Assembly: GCA_964408085.1 (NCBI GenBank)
Contig: CAYOYB010000001.1
Coordinates: 1 to 64,000, forward strand
DNA from: CAJLIR01 sp964408085
Lineage (GTDB): Bacteria; Bacillota_I; Bacilli_A; RF39; UBA660
DNA: 64,000 nt
Reading direction: 5' to 3'
Shown: piece after piece, positions 16,652-26,257 of the stretch
Layout: each line of letters starts with the position of its first letter
Position numbering within the stretch: position 1 is the first letter of the stretch
Translations under genes and position numbers: made by a program
The notes under the pieces: model-generated
Database searches by the model: none
What the model was told of the DNA's origin: nothing
What the model saw: only the letters and a program-made list of their open reading frames with translations

Positions 16652-17797
16652 ATTATCATATTTCTCTATATAATCCATTAATAATTGATTAATAAAATTT
16701 ATTTGCTCACTATTATAAAGATTACATTCAGAAACTTTATGTTCTAACAAATCTTGAATAATTGATAGTTTTAAAGAATCAATATTGATTAGTATTGGAT
16801 TATACTTAATTAAATCTTGAATATCAGCTACTCTTTCATTAAAATCCATATCTCGTTTTAAAATTAAATCTAAATAAAATTGCTTTCTTTTATCTAAAAT
16901 ATCATACTTTTTAAAACTCATTTTTTTATTTTCCAATACAAAAATTATCTTATACAATTCCAGTAATAATTGACTAGTTCTTTTTCTTGTTAAGTCTTTG
17001 TTATATTCTCGTTTAATCAATGGAGAACATAGACCACAACTTTTCATATTAGATTTATCAAATATTAAATCAATATTACTATTAACATCATCTTTTTTCC
17101 TATATTTAATTTGTAATAAATTAGTAAACTTTTGATAACACTTTTTTATGTCTTCTTCAAATGAAGAAAAAAGTCCTAAATCTCTTAAAATATCTTCAGT
17201 AACCATAATACTATTATAACTAGCTAAATGCTCATCAAAATTATAATCATAAGTGCTTTTATAATAATTTTCATCATTTGATAAATACCTATCTTTTTCC
17301 ATAATTAAACTAGTATAATTCGGTTCAACATAATAATCAGTAATATTCTTTGTATTTAATAAATATATAATATTCTCAAAATTTTTATAATCAAACCATA
17401 TATCTTCATTTTGATAATTATACGAATGTCCTAATTCGTGACCAACTAACCAAATTAAATCTAGCAAGTTTTTATTATTATTAAAAGATGACTCCATCTT
17501 AAATAAGTCAAAACAAATCCAATCACCACATGATTTAGCAACAAAATCATCACTTTTTACAAAGACTACTTTTCTAAGGTTTACATTATAATATTTATGT
17601 GCCATATAACTAGATAAATTCAAGATTAATCGCTTTTTATTAACTTCAGTTGTATTTTTATTATCATATATTTCTGTTATTAAATTCTTAATATTAGTTA
17701 ATAATTCTGAATCATTTTTATTCTTTAAAATTTTCGTCAAACCTAAAGAATCATCAAAATAATCATTTATACTAATTTCTTCATAATTATTTTCCAT
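16631..17797 (-). CDS. Putative zinc metalloprotease-like protein (HELGH)
   Basis: A 388-residue soluble protein of unknown family. At about residue 146 it has LVGHELGHSYNYQ, a classic HExxH zinc-protease motif, with possible third ligands among the acidic residues downstream (EHLASY around residue 190 holds a second E-H pair). A CGLC pair lies near residue 257. The rest is helical and Lys/Asn-rich. No signal peptide is visible, so action in the cytoplasm is likely. The ribosome site is GGAGGATG. It is situated between ywzB and spoIID. I cannot name a substrate. Confidence 0.6.
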   Translation of the reverse strand: MENNYEEISINDYFDDSLGLTKILKNKNDSELLTNIKNLITEIYDNKNTTEVNKKRLILNLSSYMAHKYYNVNLRKVVFVKSDDFVAKSCGDWICFDLFKMESSFNNNKNLLDLIWLVGHELGHSYNYQNEDIWFDYKNFENIIYLLNTKNITDYYVEPNYTSLIMEKDRYLSNDENYYKSTYDYNFDEHLASYNSIMVTEDILRDLGLFSSFEEDIKKCYQKFTNLLQIKYRKKDDVNSNIDLIFDKSNMKSCGLCSPLIKREYNKDLTRKRTSQLLLELYKIIFVLENKKMSFKKYDILDKRKQFYLDLILKRDMDFNERVADIQDLIKYNPILINIDSLKLSIIQDLLEHKVSECNLYNSEQINFINQLLMDYIEKYDNKNRKIS

Positions 17798-17825
17798 ATT
17801 TCATCCTCCACAAAATTATCATAAA

Positions 17826-18020
17826 TTAAAGCTTTGTACTAATGAAAAAGTCCATAAAAAAATTTACAACTAAATATGATATTCCTAAAGATAAAAGTAA
17901 ATAGACTAATCTAGATTGATAATAACGATTTTTTTTAAATAAATGATTTATATTTAAACTTTCCATTGCCCAAATTGTTATAGGAACAATTACACAATAT
18001 AAAACAGTCCTAACGTTCAT
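17826..18020 (-). CDS. ywzB: DUF1146 membrane protein (YwzB-like)
   Basis: A 64-residue protein with two transmembrane segments (about 4-21 and 40-58) joined by a basic loop with the family signature WAMESLNINHLFKKNRYYQSRLVYLLLSLGISYLVVNFF, split here as a description of residues 18-56. DUF1146 members such as YwzB lie near murA-spoIID in Bacillus, as here. It overlaps the end of rpiB by 11 bases, so translation is probably coupled. Function unknown. Confidence 0.85.
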   Translation of the reverse strand: MNVRTVLYCVIVPITIWAMESLNINHLFKKNRYYQSRLVYLLLSLGISYLVVNFFMDFFISTKL

Positions 18021-18471
18021 AATTAGTTATCTTATCAATACGACGAAGATGCCTTTCATGATCTGAACTTGGAGTAGTTAAAAAAGTATCAATTATTTTG
18101 TGTAATTTTTCTAAACTTATATTCATTCCTACTGATAAAACATTAGCATCATTATCAAGACGTGTCATTTTAGCCTCATGCATTGTGTTTACTTTAGCGC
18201 ATCTTACACCTTTAACTTTGTTACAAGCGATACTAGCACCTATACCTGTCCCACACATTATAATACCATAATCTATTTTTTTATCCCTTATGGCTTCCCC
18301 TAATTTAATTATATAATCAGGATAGTCATCAGTTGGAATTAACTTTTTTGGTCCCATATCAACAACACTATAATTATTACTTTTTAAATATTTTATAATT
18401 TCATCTCTTAATATAACACCATGACTATTTGCTTTTAAACCACTATGGTCACATGCAAAACCTATTTTCAT
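18010..18471 (-). CDS. rpiB: Ribose-5-phosphate isomerase B
   Basis: A 153-residue RpiB/LacAB-type sugar-phosphate isomerase of the pentose phosphate pathway. Motifs: IGFACDHSGLKA at the N-terminus, IMCGTGIGASIACNK with the catalytic Cys, and RLDNDANVLSVGMN. The C-terminal HERHLRRI is also typical. Start ATG follows AGGTGATA. RpiB and mntP/spoIIR are also near one another in B. subtilis. Confidence 0.95.
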   Translation of the reverse strand: MKIGFACDHSGLKANSHGVILRDEIIKYLKSNNYSVVDMGPKKLIPTDDYPDYIIKLGEAIRDKKIDYGIIMCGTGIGASIACNKVKGVRCAKVNTMHEAKMTRLDNDANVLSVGMNISLEKLHKIIDTFLTTPSSDHERHLRRIDKITNYER

Positions 18472-18612
18472 ATTATCACCTATTATTAGTTTATCTTAAA
18501 TTTATTTGTTTATCAATAAATATTAAATAGTTAAATTATTAATAACAATAATAATGTCAAAACTTGTAAATATTAGTTAAATTATAATTTATAATTAGCA
18601 TATAACTTTAAC

Positions 18613-18652
18613 AAAAAAAACACTACATAACTTATTAAGCTTTGTAATGTTT
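18613..18652 (-). terminator. Intrinsic terminator of the 109-aa unknown gene
   Basis: A 10-bp stem (18618-18627 with 18643-18652, one G-U pair) is followed on the minus strand by eight T. It lies in the 214-base gap between rpiB and the upstream gene; I see nothing else there. Confidence 0.75.
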
Positions 18653-18686
18653 TAAAATAAATATTATGTAAATTTATTTTAAAAAA

Positions 18687-19016
18687 CTATCTTTTTATGG
18701 ACTTACTTAGTCCTTTTCCAAAATCTTCTGCATATCCCTCACGTAAAGAAGCAAGACGAGCCATTAGAGTTTGTTTCTCTAAATAAGAAATACCGCCATT
18801 ATTTAATCTAGCTTTCAAATCTTCAATTTGACACAATAATTCGCTATCAGTCATAGAATGATTATCAAATTCCCCTGAATTTGGTATTCCACCTAAATTT
18901 TGAATTCTCGCTTGAGTATTTATACTATAACTTGAAGCACCAGTAACAATATCTCTCCCAGTCAACATTCTATCTCTATATTCTTTACTACCAATTGATA
19001 ATAATCCTTTTTGCAT
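18687..19016 (-). CDS. Hypothetical protein (109 aa)
   Basis: Unrecognised soluble protein. The start at 19016 is supported by GGAGGG five bases upstream; twelve further upstream codons are open but lack a site. The first 60 residues are Gly/Ser-rich (RDRMLTGRDIVTGASSYSIN), and residues about 62-95 form a Leu-rich helix likely to be a coiled coil. It has its own terminator and therefore probably its own promoter. Confidence 0.6.
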   Translation of the reverse strand: MQKGLLSIGSKEYRDRMLTGRDIVTGASSYSINTQARIQNLGGIPNSGEFDNHSMTDSELLCQIEDLKARLNNGGISYLEKQTLMARLASLREGYAEDFGKGLSKSIKR

Positions 19017-19102
19017 TATATCCCTCCATTCATATAAATGATTAACGAGCATATTTTAGCACATTTTTAAATAATGTCAAGCTTTTTTATAAATTATTAA
19101 CA

Positions 19103-19879
19103 TCAATTATTTTTAAAATTCTCATACCAAGTTTTTATTTTATCTTTTCCTGTCTCATAAACACCACTACCAAACTCTTTAATATCATTCCAAGTTTCTT
19201 TATCTCTCTCGTTAATCTCGCCAATAATTTCTAATGACTCTTGATATTTATCTTCACCAACTTTAGAAATAATATAATCTTCGATATGTTCTTTGCCACT
19301 ATGTAATAGCTCACTTGCTTTATCATATAAACTTTTAGATGTTTCACTTATTGTTTCTTTATAAGTAGGAAATTTTTTCATTATTAAAGTATCAGCCTTC
19401 TCAGCAATATTAATAACAATCATCTTAGTTTCATCTTTTAATTCAGAAAAAGTAATATCTTTAATTTTACCATCATAGAAAATAAAATCTACAAAAGTTA
19501 TAAAATATTCTTTACATTTAGATTTCGCATTTGCAACATTCTCAGAACTTAAAAGATTATTAATATCAACTGTTGCCTCATTAAAGTAATTAACAATTAT
19601 TTCATCTTTACTTAAATTTTCTTCAACATTAGTATTTGTGTTAGAATTTGATTCACTCGATTGATTTTTATCTTCACTAATTGTTGTTGAATTATTATCA
19701 TTTTTTTCTGAAATATTATCCATAGTATTTTCTTTTATAATATCAGAAACAATATCATTATTACTAATACTTATCTGAACACTTTCAGTAATTTTACCTT
19801 CTTCTTTTTTACAACCTGTTAAATTAACTAAAATAAAAACTGTTAATACAATACTAATTAACTTATTTTTATTATACAT
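19103..19879 (-). CDS. Putative lipoprotein of unknown function
   Basis: A 258-residue exported protein. Starting at the ATG at 19879 (AGGTGG nine bases upstream) the first residues are a basic tip, a hydrophobic stretch and the lipobox LTGC, so it should be anchored outside the membrane by a lipidated Cys. A Ser/Asn/Glu-rich linker (about 30-85) leads to a helical C-terminal domain (about 95-258) without recognisable motif. A second ATG two codons earlier is too near the ribosome site. The longer open frame to 19990 overlaps rpmE and is not credible. Confidence 0.72.
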   Translation of the reverse strand: MYNKNKLISIVLTVFILVNLTGCKKEEGKITESVQISISNNDIVSDIIKENTMDNISEKNDNNSTTISEDKNQSSESNSNTNTNVEENLSKDEIIVNYFNEATVDINNLLSSENVANAKSKCKEYFITFVDFIFYDGKIKDITFSELKDETKMIVINIAEKADTLIMKKFPTYKETISETSKSLYDKASELLHSGKEHIEDYIISKVGEDKYQESLEIIGEINERDKETWNDIKEFGSGVYETGKDKIKTWYENFKNN

Positions 19880-19901
19880 TTTCATTTTCCACCTCTTTAA
19901 G

Positions 19902-19922
19902 AAAAAAAACAGCCTAAGCTGC
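19902..19922 (-). terminator. Intrinsic terminator after rpmE
   Basis: A short stem CAGC-TTAG-GCTG on the minus strand with eight T behind it, overlapping the rpmE stop. Weak stem but strong T-run. Confidence 0.55.
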
Positions 19923-20123
19923 ATCTTTAATTCCATATTTACGATTGAACTTATCAACAGCTCCAGTTTTAGATGCTTTTCCTTGTTCACCTGTAAAAAA
20001 TGGATGACATTTATTACATACTTCCAAATGTAAATTTTCTTTATTAGATTTTACTGTAAAAGTATTTCCACAAGCACAAGTTACTTGTGTATCAACATAA
20101 TTTGGATGTATACCTTTTTTCAT
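19914..20123 (-). CDS. rpmE: 50S ribosomal protein L31
   Basis: A 69-residue L31 of the zinc-binding type: MKKGIHPNYVDTQVTCACGN, then EVCNKCHPFFTGEQ, giving four Cys ligands. The C-terminal VDKFNRKYG is characteristic. I start at 20123 because AGGAG lies eight bases upstream; seven open codons before it are not needed. The zinc form suggests no forced zinc-sparing switch at this locus. Confidence 0.96.
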   Translation of the reverse strand: MKKGIHPNYVDTQVTCACGNTFTVKSNKENLHLEVCNKCHPFFTGEQGKASKTGAVDKFNRKYGIKDAA

Positions 20124-20279
20124 ACTCTTCTCTCCTTCCGCCATAACTAATATTAGTTATAGTAATTCCTTAGCCACTATATTATAACAACTAATGAAAA
20201 AAAAAGCAACAACTTTTTATTATTATATGTCTTATATTAAAAAAATATGATATAATAATAAAACTTTAGGGGGCTTTTT

Positions 20280-23200
20280 ATGATAGAAGAAAAAATTATT
20301 AATTGTGTAAATCAACTAAACTATTTAAAAGGAAATGATTATGATTTCAATAAAATCGAAATGTTAAAAATAATACACATGACTGATAAAAGTAAAATAT
20401 ATAAATTTTCTGTAACATCAGAAAGCACAGACAATAAATATAAAACTGATATAACAACTAAAAATAATGAAATTATTCTAACATATTGTTCATGTCCTCA
20501 ATTTGAAAAAGAAAATAAGTGCAAACACATTGCAGCTTGTTTAATTAAAGAACAACAAAAAATATTTACAGAAGAAAAAAAAGTAAAAAGAACTGATATT
20601 TCACATACAATATTTAAAAATATTCTAAATAGTAATACAGAGCCAAACCAACAATTACAATTAGAATTAGAACTTAATTTTCGAAAAAATTACTATGGTT
20701 CAGGATTATATGTTAAATTCAAAATAGGAATTGATAAATTATATTCTGCTTCTTCTAGAGCAAAGTATTTTTTTGAAGCATATAATGGCGATGATACAAA
20801 AGAATTAGAATTTGGGAAAAATTTTACCTATATTCCAAATGAACAATTTTTCTCTGATGAAGATAGTAAAATTATCGACTTCTTAAGTAGCGAATTTTAT
20901 AAAACTTTAGCAACCAACTATTATAATACTGAAGTTTATATTCCATTAAATATGCAACTAAAATTTTTCAAACTATTAAAAAATAAAGATTATTATATAA
21001 TGGGATATGGTTTATTTCATGGTTATAAAGATGAATTTCCATTTGAAACTGAAATAAAAAAAGTCTTAGATAATTATATTTTTAAGTTTAATTTTGAAAA
21101 TACTAACTATAATTTTCTTAGCCCAAATATTTTATTAAAAGATAGAGAAATATATCTTTTAAATAACAACTATTTAAAAATTATTGAACAATTTGCTAAA
21201 TATGATTTAGTAGAACTTGAGTTTGATAAAAATTCGTTACCACTCTTTGCTGAAAGTATTTATCCAACTGTTAAAAATACCATAAAAATAGATAAAAATA
21301 TTGAAGATGAATTATGTGTTATCGATCCAATAGCTAAACTATATTTTGATTTTAAAGATGAAAATATTATATGTGAAATAAAATTTAACTATAATAATAA
21401 TGAAATAAATTATTTTGAAGAAACCAATATAATTAGAAATCGCACCTTTGAACAAAATATCATTAATGAACTAAAAAATATCAATTTTAAAATAAATAAT
21501 AATTTAATCTATCTTGATTCTTTAGAAAATATAGGTAATTTTTTAGAACATGATTTACTAATGCTATCAGAAAAATATGAGGTATATACTACTAAAAAAT
21601 TAGATGAAACAAATATTATTAAAAACAATAAAATTGAATCACAATTTTCTATAGGGCAAGATAATATTTTAAGTTACAAATTTTCTATTGAAAATATTAA
21701 TATTGATGAAATATCTAATATTTTTAATAATTTAAATGAAAAGAAAAAGTATTATAAACTGAAAAATGGTAATATTTTAGATTTAGAAAATAATAACGAA
21801 ATTAAAGAATTACAAAACTTAATAGAAGATTTAGATATTAACTATACTGATTTAAAAAATGGTGGAAAACTACCAAAATATCGAGCTATATATCTAGATA
21901 GTTTAAAAGAAAATAAATATAATATTATTCAAACAGACAATTTATTTAATAAATTTATAAATGACTTTAAACAATATAAAAATTCTAAACCATATATAAA
22001 TAATCAAGACCAAAAAATATTAAGAGACTATCAATTAATTGGTGTTAAATGGTTATATAATATTTACAAATGTGATTTAGGAGGAATTTTAGCTGATGAA
22101 ATGGGACTTGGTAAATCACTTCAAACCATTTGCTTTATTAAAGCCATTCTAAAAGAGAAAGAAAACAGCAGAATTCTGATTGTTTCACCAACTTCTCTTA
22201 TTTATAATTGGCAAAAAGAATTTGATAAATATGGTAATGAATTAAATTATGAGGTCATTGCCGAAAATAAAAATAAAAGACATGAAATATTAAATAATTT
22301 AAAAAATAATATCATTATAACTACCTATGGATTACTAAGACAAGATAAAGAATTATATGAACAATTAAATTTTGAAGTCATGATTATTGATGAAGCCCAA
22401 AATATAAAAAATCCAACTGCTCAAATTACAAAAACTACAAAATTAATTAACGCAAAATGTAAAATAGCTTTAACAGGTACTCCTATTGAAAATTCTGTTA
22501 TTGAGTTATGGAGCATATTTGATTTTATTATCCCAGGATTTTTAATTAATTTAATGCGATTTCAAGCAAAATATAATATAAAAGAATTTAGTGAAGAAAA
22601 AACAAATACTTTAAATAATTTAAATACTCAAATATCACCTTTTATTTTAAGAAGAAAAAAAATAGATGTAGCAAAAGATTTGCCAGAAAAACAAGAAAAC
22701 AATATTTATTTTGATATGTATCCTGAACAAAAGAAATTATATTTAGCAGAACTTGATAAAACAAAAAAAGAAATGGAAGATATAATTGCTACAGAAGGAT
22801 TCTTAAAAGCTAGATTTAAAATACTACAATTATTAACTAGACTAAGACAAATATGTATTGATCCAAAAATAATTTTTGATAACTATAATGGTGGTAGTAT
22901 AAAAATAGATGAATTAATAAATCTACTAAAAAGAATTATTGAAAATGGACATAAAATACTTTTATTTACTAGTTTTAAAACAGCTCTTAATATAGTAAAA
23001 GAAAAAATTGATAAAGAAAATATTACCTCATACACAATTGATGGAAGTGTTACAAGCAAAAAAAGAATGGAATTAGTTGATAAGTTTAATAATGATGATA
23101 CCAATATATTCTTAATTATGTTAAAAGCAGGAGGAACTGGCTTAAATTTAACAAGTGCTGATGTTGTCATACATTTAGACTTATGGTGGAACCCACAAGT

Positions 23201-23426
23201 AGAAAATCAAGCAACTGATAGAGCCCATAGAATTGGTCAAACAAAAAATGTTGAGGTTATAAAATTAATATGCAAAGGAACAATTGAAGAACGTATTATT
23301 GAACTCCAAAATAAGAAAAAAATATTAAGTGATACACTAATTGAAGGAGAAAATAGAGACCAAAACTTACTTGAAAAATTATCTGAAAAAGATATTAAGA
23401 ATTTATTAATCTTTGATGAAGAATAG
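20280..23426 (+). CDS. SNF2-family helicase with SWIM zinc finger
   Basis: A 1048-residue Swi2/Snf2 ATPase. Residues about 60-85 carry the SWIM finger (CSCPQFEKENKCKHIAAC). A long, poorly conserved middle follows, then the helicase core from about residue 590: Walker A DEMGLGKS near 608, DEAQ near 702, LTGTPIENS, and motif VI DRAHRIGQ near 980. Such proteins move double-stranded DNA or strip proteins from it; bacterial members are commonly called HepA/RapA-like or ywqA-like. It is monocistronic, head-on to replication, with a GGGGG site and its own terminator. A TATAAT-like box is at 20251-20256. Confidence 0.93.
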   Translation: MIEEKIINCVNQLNYLKGNDYDFNKIEMLKIIHMTDKSKIYKFSVTSESTDNKYKTDITTKNNEIILTYCSCPQFEKENKCKHIAACLIKEQQKIFTEEKKVKRTDISHTIFKNILNSNTEPNQQLQLELELNFRKNYYGSGLYVKFKIGIDKLYSASSRAKYFFEAYNGDDTKELEFGKNFTYIPNEQFFSDEDSKIIDFLSSEFYKTLATNYYNTEVYIPLNMQLKFFKLLKNKDYYIMGYGLFHGYKDEFPFETEIKKVLDNYIFKFNFENTNYNFLSPNILLKDREIYLLNNNYLKIIEQFAKYDLVELEFDKNSLPLFAESIYPTVKNTIKIDKNIEDELCVIDPIAKLYFDFKDENIICEIKFNYNNNEINYFEETNIIRNRTFEQNIINELKNINFKINNNLIYLDSLENIGNFLEHDLLMLSEKYEVYTTKKLDETNIIKNNKIESQFSIGQDNILSYKFSIENINIDEISNIFNNLNEKKKYYKLKNGNILDLENNNEIKELQNLIEDLDINYTDLKNGGKLPKYRAIYLDSLKENKYNIIQTDNLFNKFINDFKQYKNSKPYINNQDQKILRDYQLIGVKWLYNIYKCDLGGILADEMGLGKSLQTICFIKAILKEKENSRILIVSPTSLIYNWQKEFDKYGNELNYEVIAENKNKRHEILNNLKNNIIITTYGLLRQDKELYEQLNFEVMIIDEAQNIKNPTAQITKTTKLINAKCKIALTGTPIENSVIELWSIFDFIIPGFLINLMRFQAKYNIKEFSEEKTNTLNNLNTQISPFILRRKKIDVAKDLPEKQENNIYFDMYPEQKKLYLAELDKTKKEMEDIIATEGFLKARFKILQLLTRLRQICIDPKIIFDNYNGGSIKIDELINLLKRIIENGHKILLFTSFKTALNIVKEKIDKENITSYTIDGSVTSKKRMELVDKFNNDDTNIFLIMLKAGGTGLNLTSADVVIHLDLWWNPQVENQATDRAHRIGQTKNVEVIKLICKGTIEERIIELQNKKKILSDTLIEGENRDQNLLEKLSEKDIKNLLIFDEE

Positions 23427-23427
23427 T

Positions 23428-23456
23428 AAAACTGCAATTTTTGTTGCAGTTTTTTA
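23428..23456 (+). terminator. Intrinsic terminator of the SNF2 gene
   Basis: A perfect 10-bp stem AAAACTGCAA/TTGCAGTTTT (23428-23437 and 23444-23453) running into T's, two bases after the stop. Confidence 0.88.
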
Positions 23457-23505
23457 ATTTTAAATAATACAACTAACATAAAGTTAAATCAAAAATATCA
23501 ATATC

Positions 23506-24228
23506 CTATTTCAAAATTGTATCATCTAATACTGGTTTCACCATATCAAAAATTGAACTATAACCTTTACTAGATGGATGAATATCATTTACAACAGGTA
23601 AAAATTCTAAATTATTATTATATAGTTCATAAATATCAACATACTTAATATTATATTTTTTAGATAAATAATTAACTTTTGTATTCATATAAGAAAAAGC
23701 ACTTTCATATTTTTTATTTCCAAAATATGGATTATAATAACCAATTACAATAATATCTTCCTTACAATATTGTCTTAAAAGGCCAAATAATTCTTCCATA
23801 TCAACTAAAATCGAATCTAAATAATCATAAAAATTACTATTACTATTTTCACTAGACATAATACTAATAACATCATTAGTGCCTATTGAAACAGTAAGCA
23901 AATCAGCCTTTATTAATGCATTTTTTAAAGTTCGCTCCTTACCATCAATTTCAATCATTTTATTATCTTTAATATCTCGAATTAAATCTGTTGTTCGATA
24001 AGTACTGTCAGCAAATTCTTTTATATACTCATCAACATCTTTTTTTTCATCTAAATATTCATTAACATAATCGCTAAAACTATAATTATTACTTTTATCA
24101 GCTGTTACACCAACTGTTAAAAAATCGCCTAGCGCTAAATAAGAAATAGATTTATCTAATAATGTTAAGTATATTAAAAATACTGATAAAATAACAATTG
24201 AAAAAAATAAGGCTATTTTTAGTTTCAT
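23506..24228 (-). CDS. SGNH-hydrolase-fold protein lacking the catalytic serine
   Basis: A 240-residue protein with an N-terminal membrane anchor (residues 4-22) and an SGNH/GDSL fold resembling lipase/acylhydrolase YpmR. Block I reads LALGDFLTVG: the position of the nucleophilic Ser in GDSL is Phe (TTT codon). Block III VSIGTNDV and block V DIHPSSKGY with the Asp-His pair are intact. Extracellular localisation is expected. Either the protein has become non-catalytic, or one base is wrong or recently mutated (TCT to TTT). It sits directly after murA on the same strand, with an AGGTGAT site. Confidence 0.85.
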   Translation of the reverse strand: MKLKIALFFSIVILSVFLIYLTLLDKSISYLALGDFLTVGVTADKSNNYSFSDYVNEYLDEKKDVDEYIKEFADSTYRTTDLIRDIKDNKMIEIDGKERTLKNALIKADLLTVSIGTNDVISIMSSENSNSNFYDYLDSILVDMEELFGLLRQYCKEDIIVIGYYNPYFGNKKYESAFSYMNTKVNYLSKKYNIKYVDIYELYNNNLEFLPVVNDIHPSSKGYSSIFDMVKPVLDDTILK

Positions 24229-24280
24229 AAGATATCACCTATATAATTATATTGAATATAATCTTATTTATTCTAAAACC

Positions 24281-25537
24281 TTATTTTTCTTCTAAATATA
24301 TTTTCGCACCTACATTTGTTAATTTTTCTATTATATTTTCATAACCTCTTAAAATATGGTCAACATCTTTAATAACTGTTTTTCCATTAGCTGCTAATCC
24401 TGCTAAAACCATACAAGCACCTGCTCTTAAATCTGTTGCAACTACTTCTGTACCTATTAATTCAGATGGACCAGTTATTTTAATTTTTTGATTATTTATA
24501 ATTTTTATATCTGCTCCCATTTTATTTAAATAATCAATATTTTTAAAACGATTTTCATAAATAGTTTCTTCTAATGAAGATACACCATTACATTTAACCA
24601 GAAGCATTGTTAATGGTTGTTGTAAATCTGTTGGAAATCCTGGATAACCTAATGTTTTTACTCTGGTTGGTTTCATATTTATTCCCTTAGATATTATAAT
24701 ACTATTATCAGTAATTTTATAATTAACTTCCATTTCACGTAATTTAAAAAGTAATGCTTCAATATGTTCTGGAATAATATTAACAATTTCTAAATTATTT
24801 CCTACTAAAGCACCAGCTATTACATAAGTTCCAGCTTCGATTCTATCAGGTATAACTTCTGTAAAACCTTTTCCCAACTTAGAAACACCGATAACTCTAA
24901 TTTCACTAGTTCCAGCCCCACTAATCTTAGCTCCCATATTATTTAAAAAAGTAGCAACATTAACAATTTCTGGCTCTTTAGCAGCATTTCTAATTATAGT
25001 TTCACCAGTTGCTCTAACAGAAGCTAACATCGTATTTATTGTAGCACCTACACTTGGCATATCTAAATAAATTGTACAACCTTTTAATTCTTTCGCATCA
25101 ATTATATATTTTTTATTTTCTTCAACTACTGTTGCTCCTAATTGCTCAAAAGCTTTTAAAGTTTGATCAATAGGACGTGCACCTATTGAACACCCACCTG
25201 GAAAATACATTTCAACATGTTTATATTTTCCTAACAAAGCCGACATAAAATAATATGAGGCTCTCAATTTACTTGAAATATTTTCAGGAATTTCACTATT
25301 ATTTATATTTTTTGAATCAATTGTCATAATTTTATCATTATGAATAACTTTAGCCCCCAAATATTCTAATATCTCATTTAAGGCATCAATATCAGAAATA
25401 TTAGGAATATTGTCAATAGTTACAATGTCATCAGATAATAAAGCAGCTGGAATTAAAGCAACTGCGCTATTTTTAGCTCCACCTATTTCTATTTTTCCCG
25501 TTAAAATGTGATTGCCATCTATAATAATCTGTTTCAT
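24281..25537 (-). CDS. murA: UDP-N-acetylglucosamine 1-carboxyvinyltransferase
   Basis: The first committed enzyme of peptidoglycan synthesis, 418 residues, transferring enolpyruvyl from PEP to UDP-GlcNAc. It shows GGAKNSAVALIPAALL near the start, the active-site loop GGCSIGARPIDQT with the PEP-binding Cys (so fosfomycin-type Cys is present), TGFPTD-like GFPTDLQQP, and DLRAGACMVLAGLAA. Start at 25537 after GGGGGT; 22 further codons upstream are open but not family-like. It lies between mntP and the SGNH gene. Confidence 0.96.
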   Translation of the reverse strand: MKQIIIDGNHILTGKIEIGGAKNSAVALIPAALLSDDIVTIDNIPNISDIDALNEILEYLGAKVIHNDKIMTIDSKNINNSEIPENISSKLRASYYFMSALLGKYKHVEMYFPGGCSIGARPIDQTLKAFEQLGATVVEENKKYIIDAKELKGCTIYLDMPSVGATINTMLASVRATGETIIRNAAKEPEIVNVATFLNNMGAKISGAGTSEIRVIGVSKLGKGFTEVIPDRIEAGTYVIAGALVGNNLEIVNIIPEHIEALLFKLREMEVNYKITDNSIIISKGINMKPTRVKTLGYPGFPTDLQQPLTMLLVKCNGVSSLEETIYENRFKNIDYLNKMGADIKIINNQKIKITGPSELIGTEVVATDLRAGACMVLAGLAANGKTVIKDVDHILRGYENIIEKLTNVGAKIYLEEK

Positions 25538-25682
25538 GCATACCCCCACACTAAAAATTAGTCTTTCTATATATTTAATGTTTTTAAAACAATTGTGCCA
25601 CACTATAAACTATATATTAAACTATCAAAAACTAATTTTTTATTACTTATTATTATAGATTATTTTAAGACAAAAGTAAACT

Positions 25683-26210
25683 TTATATATAAATTATGCC
25701 AATAATAATTAAAACAATACCTCCTATTAATGTAGAAGCCTTACCAATTAACTGATTTACTTTTTTACCAAGCATTAAACCCATATATGTAAAGCAAAAA
25801 CTACTTAAAGAAAATAATAATGAACATAATAAAAAATTATTATTTATTGCATTTAACCCAATTCCAACCGAAAAACTATCAATACTAACTGCTAAGCCAA
25901 AAAGTAAAAGTTCTGATAATGACATAATTTTCATGTTTTCTTCATTTTTAAATGTTTCAATAACCATCTGTAAACCTATGAAACATAAAACTATCGTGAC
26001 AATTAAATTTGGCGAAACTGGAAAAAATTTCAAAATAGCAGTTCCAACAAATAATCCTAATAAAGGCATGACAAAGTGATAAATACCAACAATTATTGAT
26101 AATTTCTTAATATTATTTTTTGATAAATCCAATGTACCATAAGCTAATGAAAGTGAAAAAGCATCCATACTAAGACTAACAGCTATTACTAAAACAATTA
26201 AAAAAGACAT
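25683..26210 (-). CDS. mntP: Putative manganese efflux pump MntP
   Basis: A 175-residue membrane protein with six transmembrane segments and the duplicated MntP/YtaF pattern: SLSMDAFSLSLAYG in helix 1 and AVSIDSFSVGIGLN in helix 4, containing the conserved Asp residues needed for Mn2+ export. Order spoIIR-...-mntP is also seen in B. subtilis, which supports MntP over sporulation protein YtaF, though the families are related. No yybP-ykoY Mn riboswitch fits in the 47-base gap. The AGGAGG ribosome site is inside a terminator-like hairpin. Confidence 0.88.
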   Translation of the reverse strand: MSFLIVLVIAVSLSMDAFSLSLAYGTLDLSKNNIKKLSIIVGIYHFVMPLLGLFVGTAILKFFPVSPNLIVTIVLCFIGLQMVIETFKNEENMKIMSLSELLLFGLAVSIDSFSVGIGLNAINNNFLLCSLLFSLSSFCFTYMGLMLGKKVNQLIGKASTLIGGIVLIIIGIIYI

Positions 26211-26249
26211 AAAAAAAACCTCCTATAAAATTGTATTTAGGAAGACTTT
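26211..26249 (-). terminator. Terminator-like hairpin holding the mntP Shine-Dalgarno
   Basis: On the minus strand AAAG-CTTCCT pairs with AGGAGG-TTTT (one mismatch, one G-U), and the T-run of eight ends at the mntP ATG. It follows spoIIR, so it may reduce read-through and mask AGGAGG. Confidence 0.55.
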
Positions 26250-26257
26250 ATTTATTA

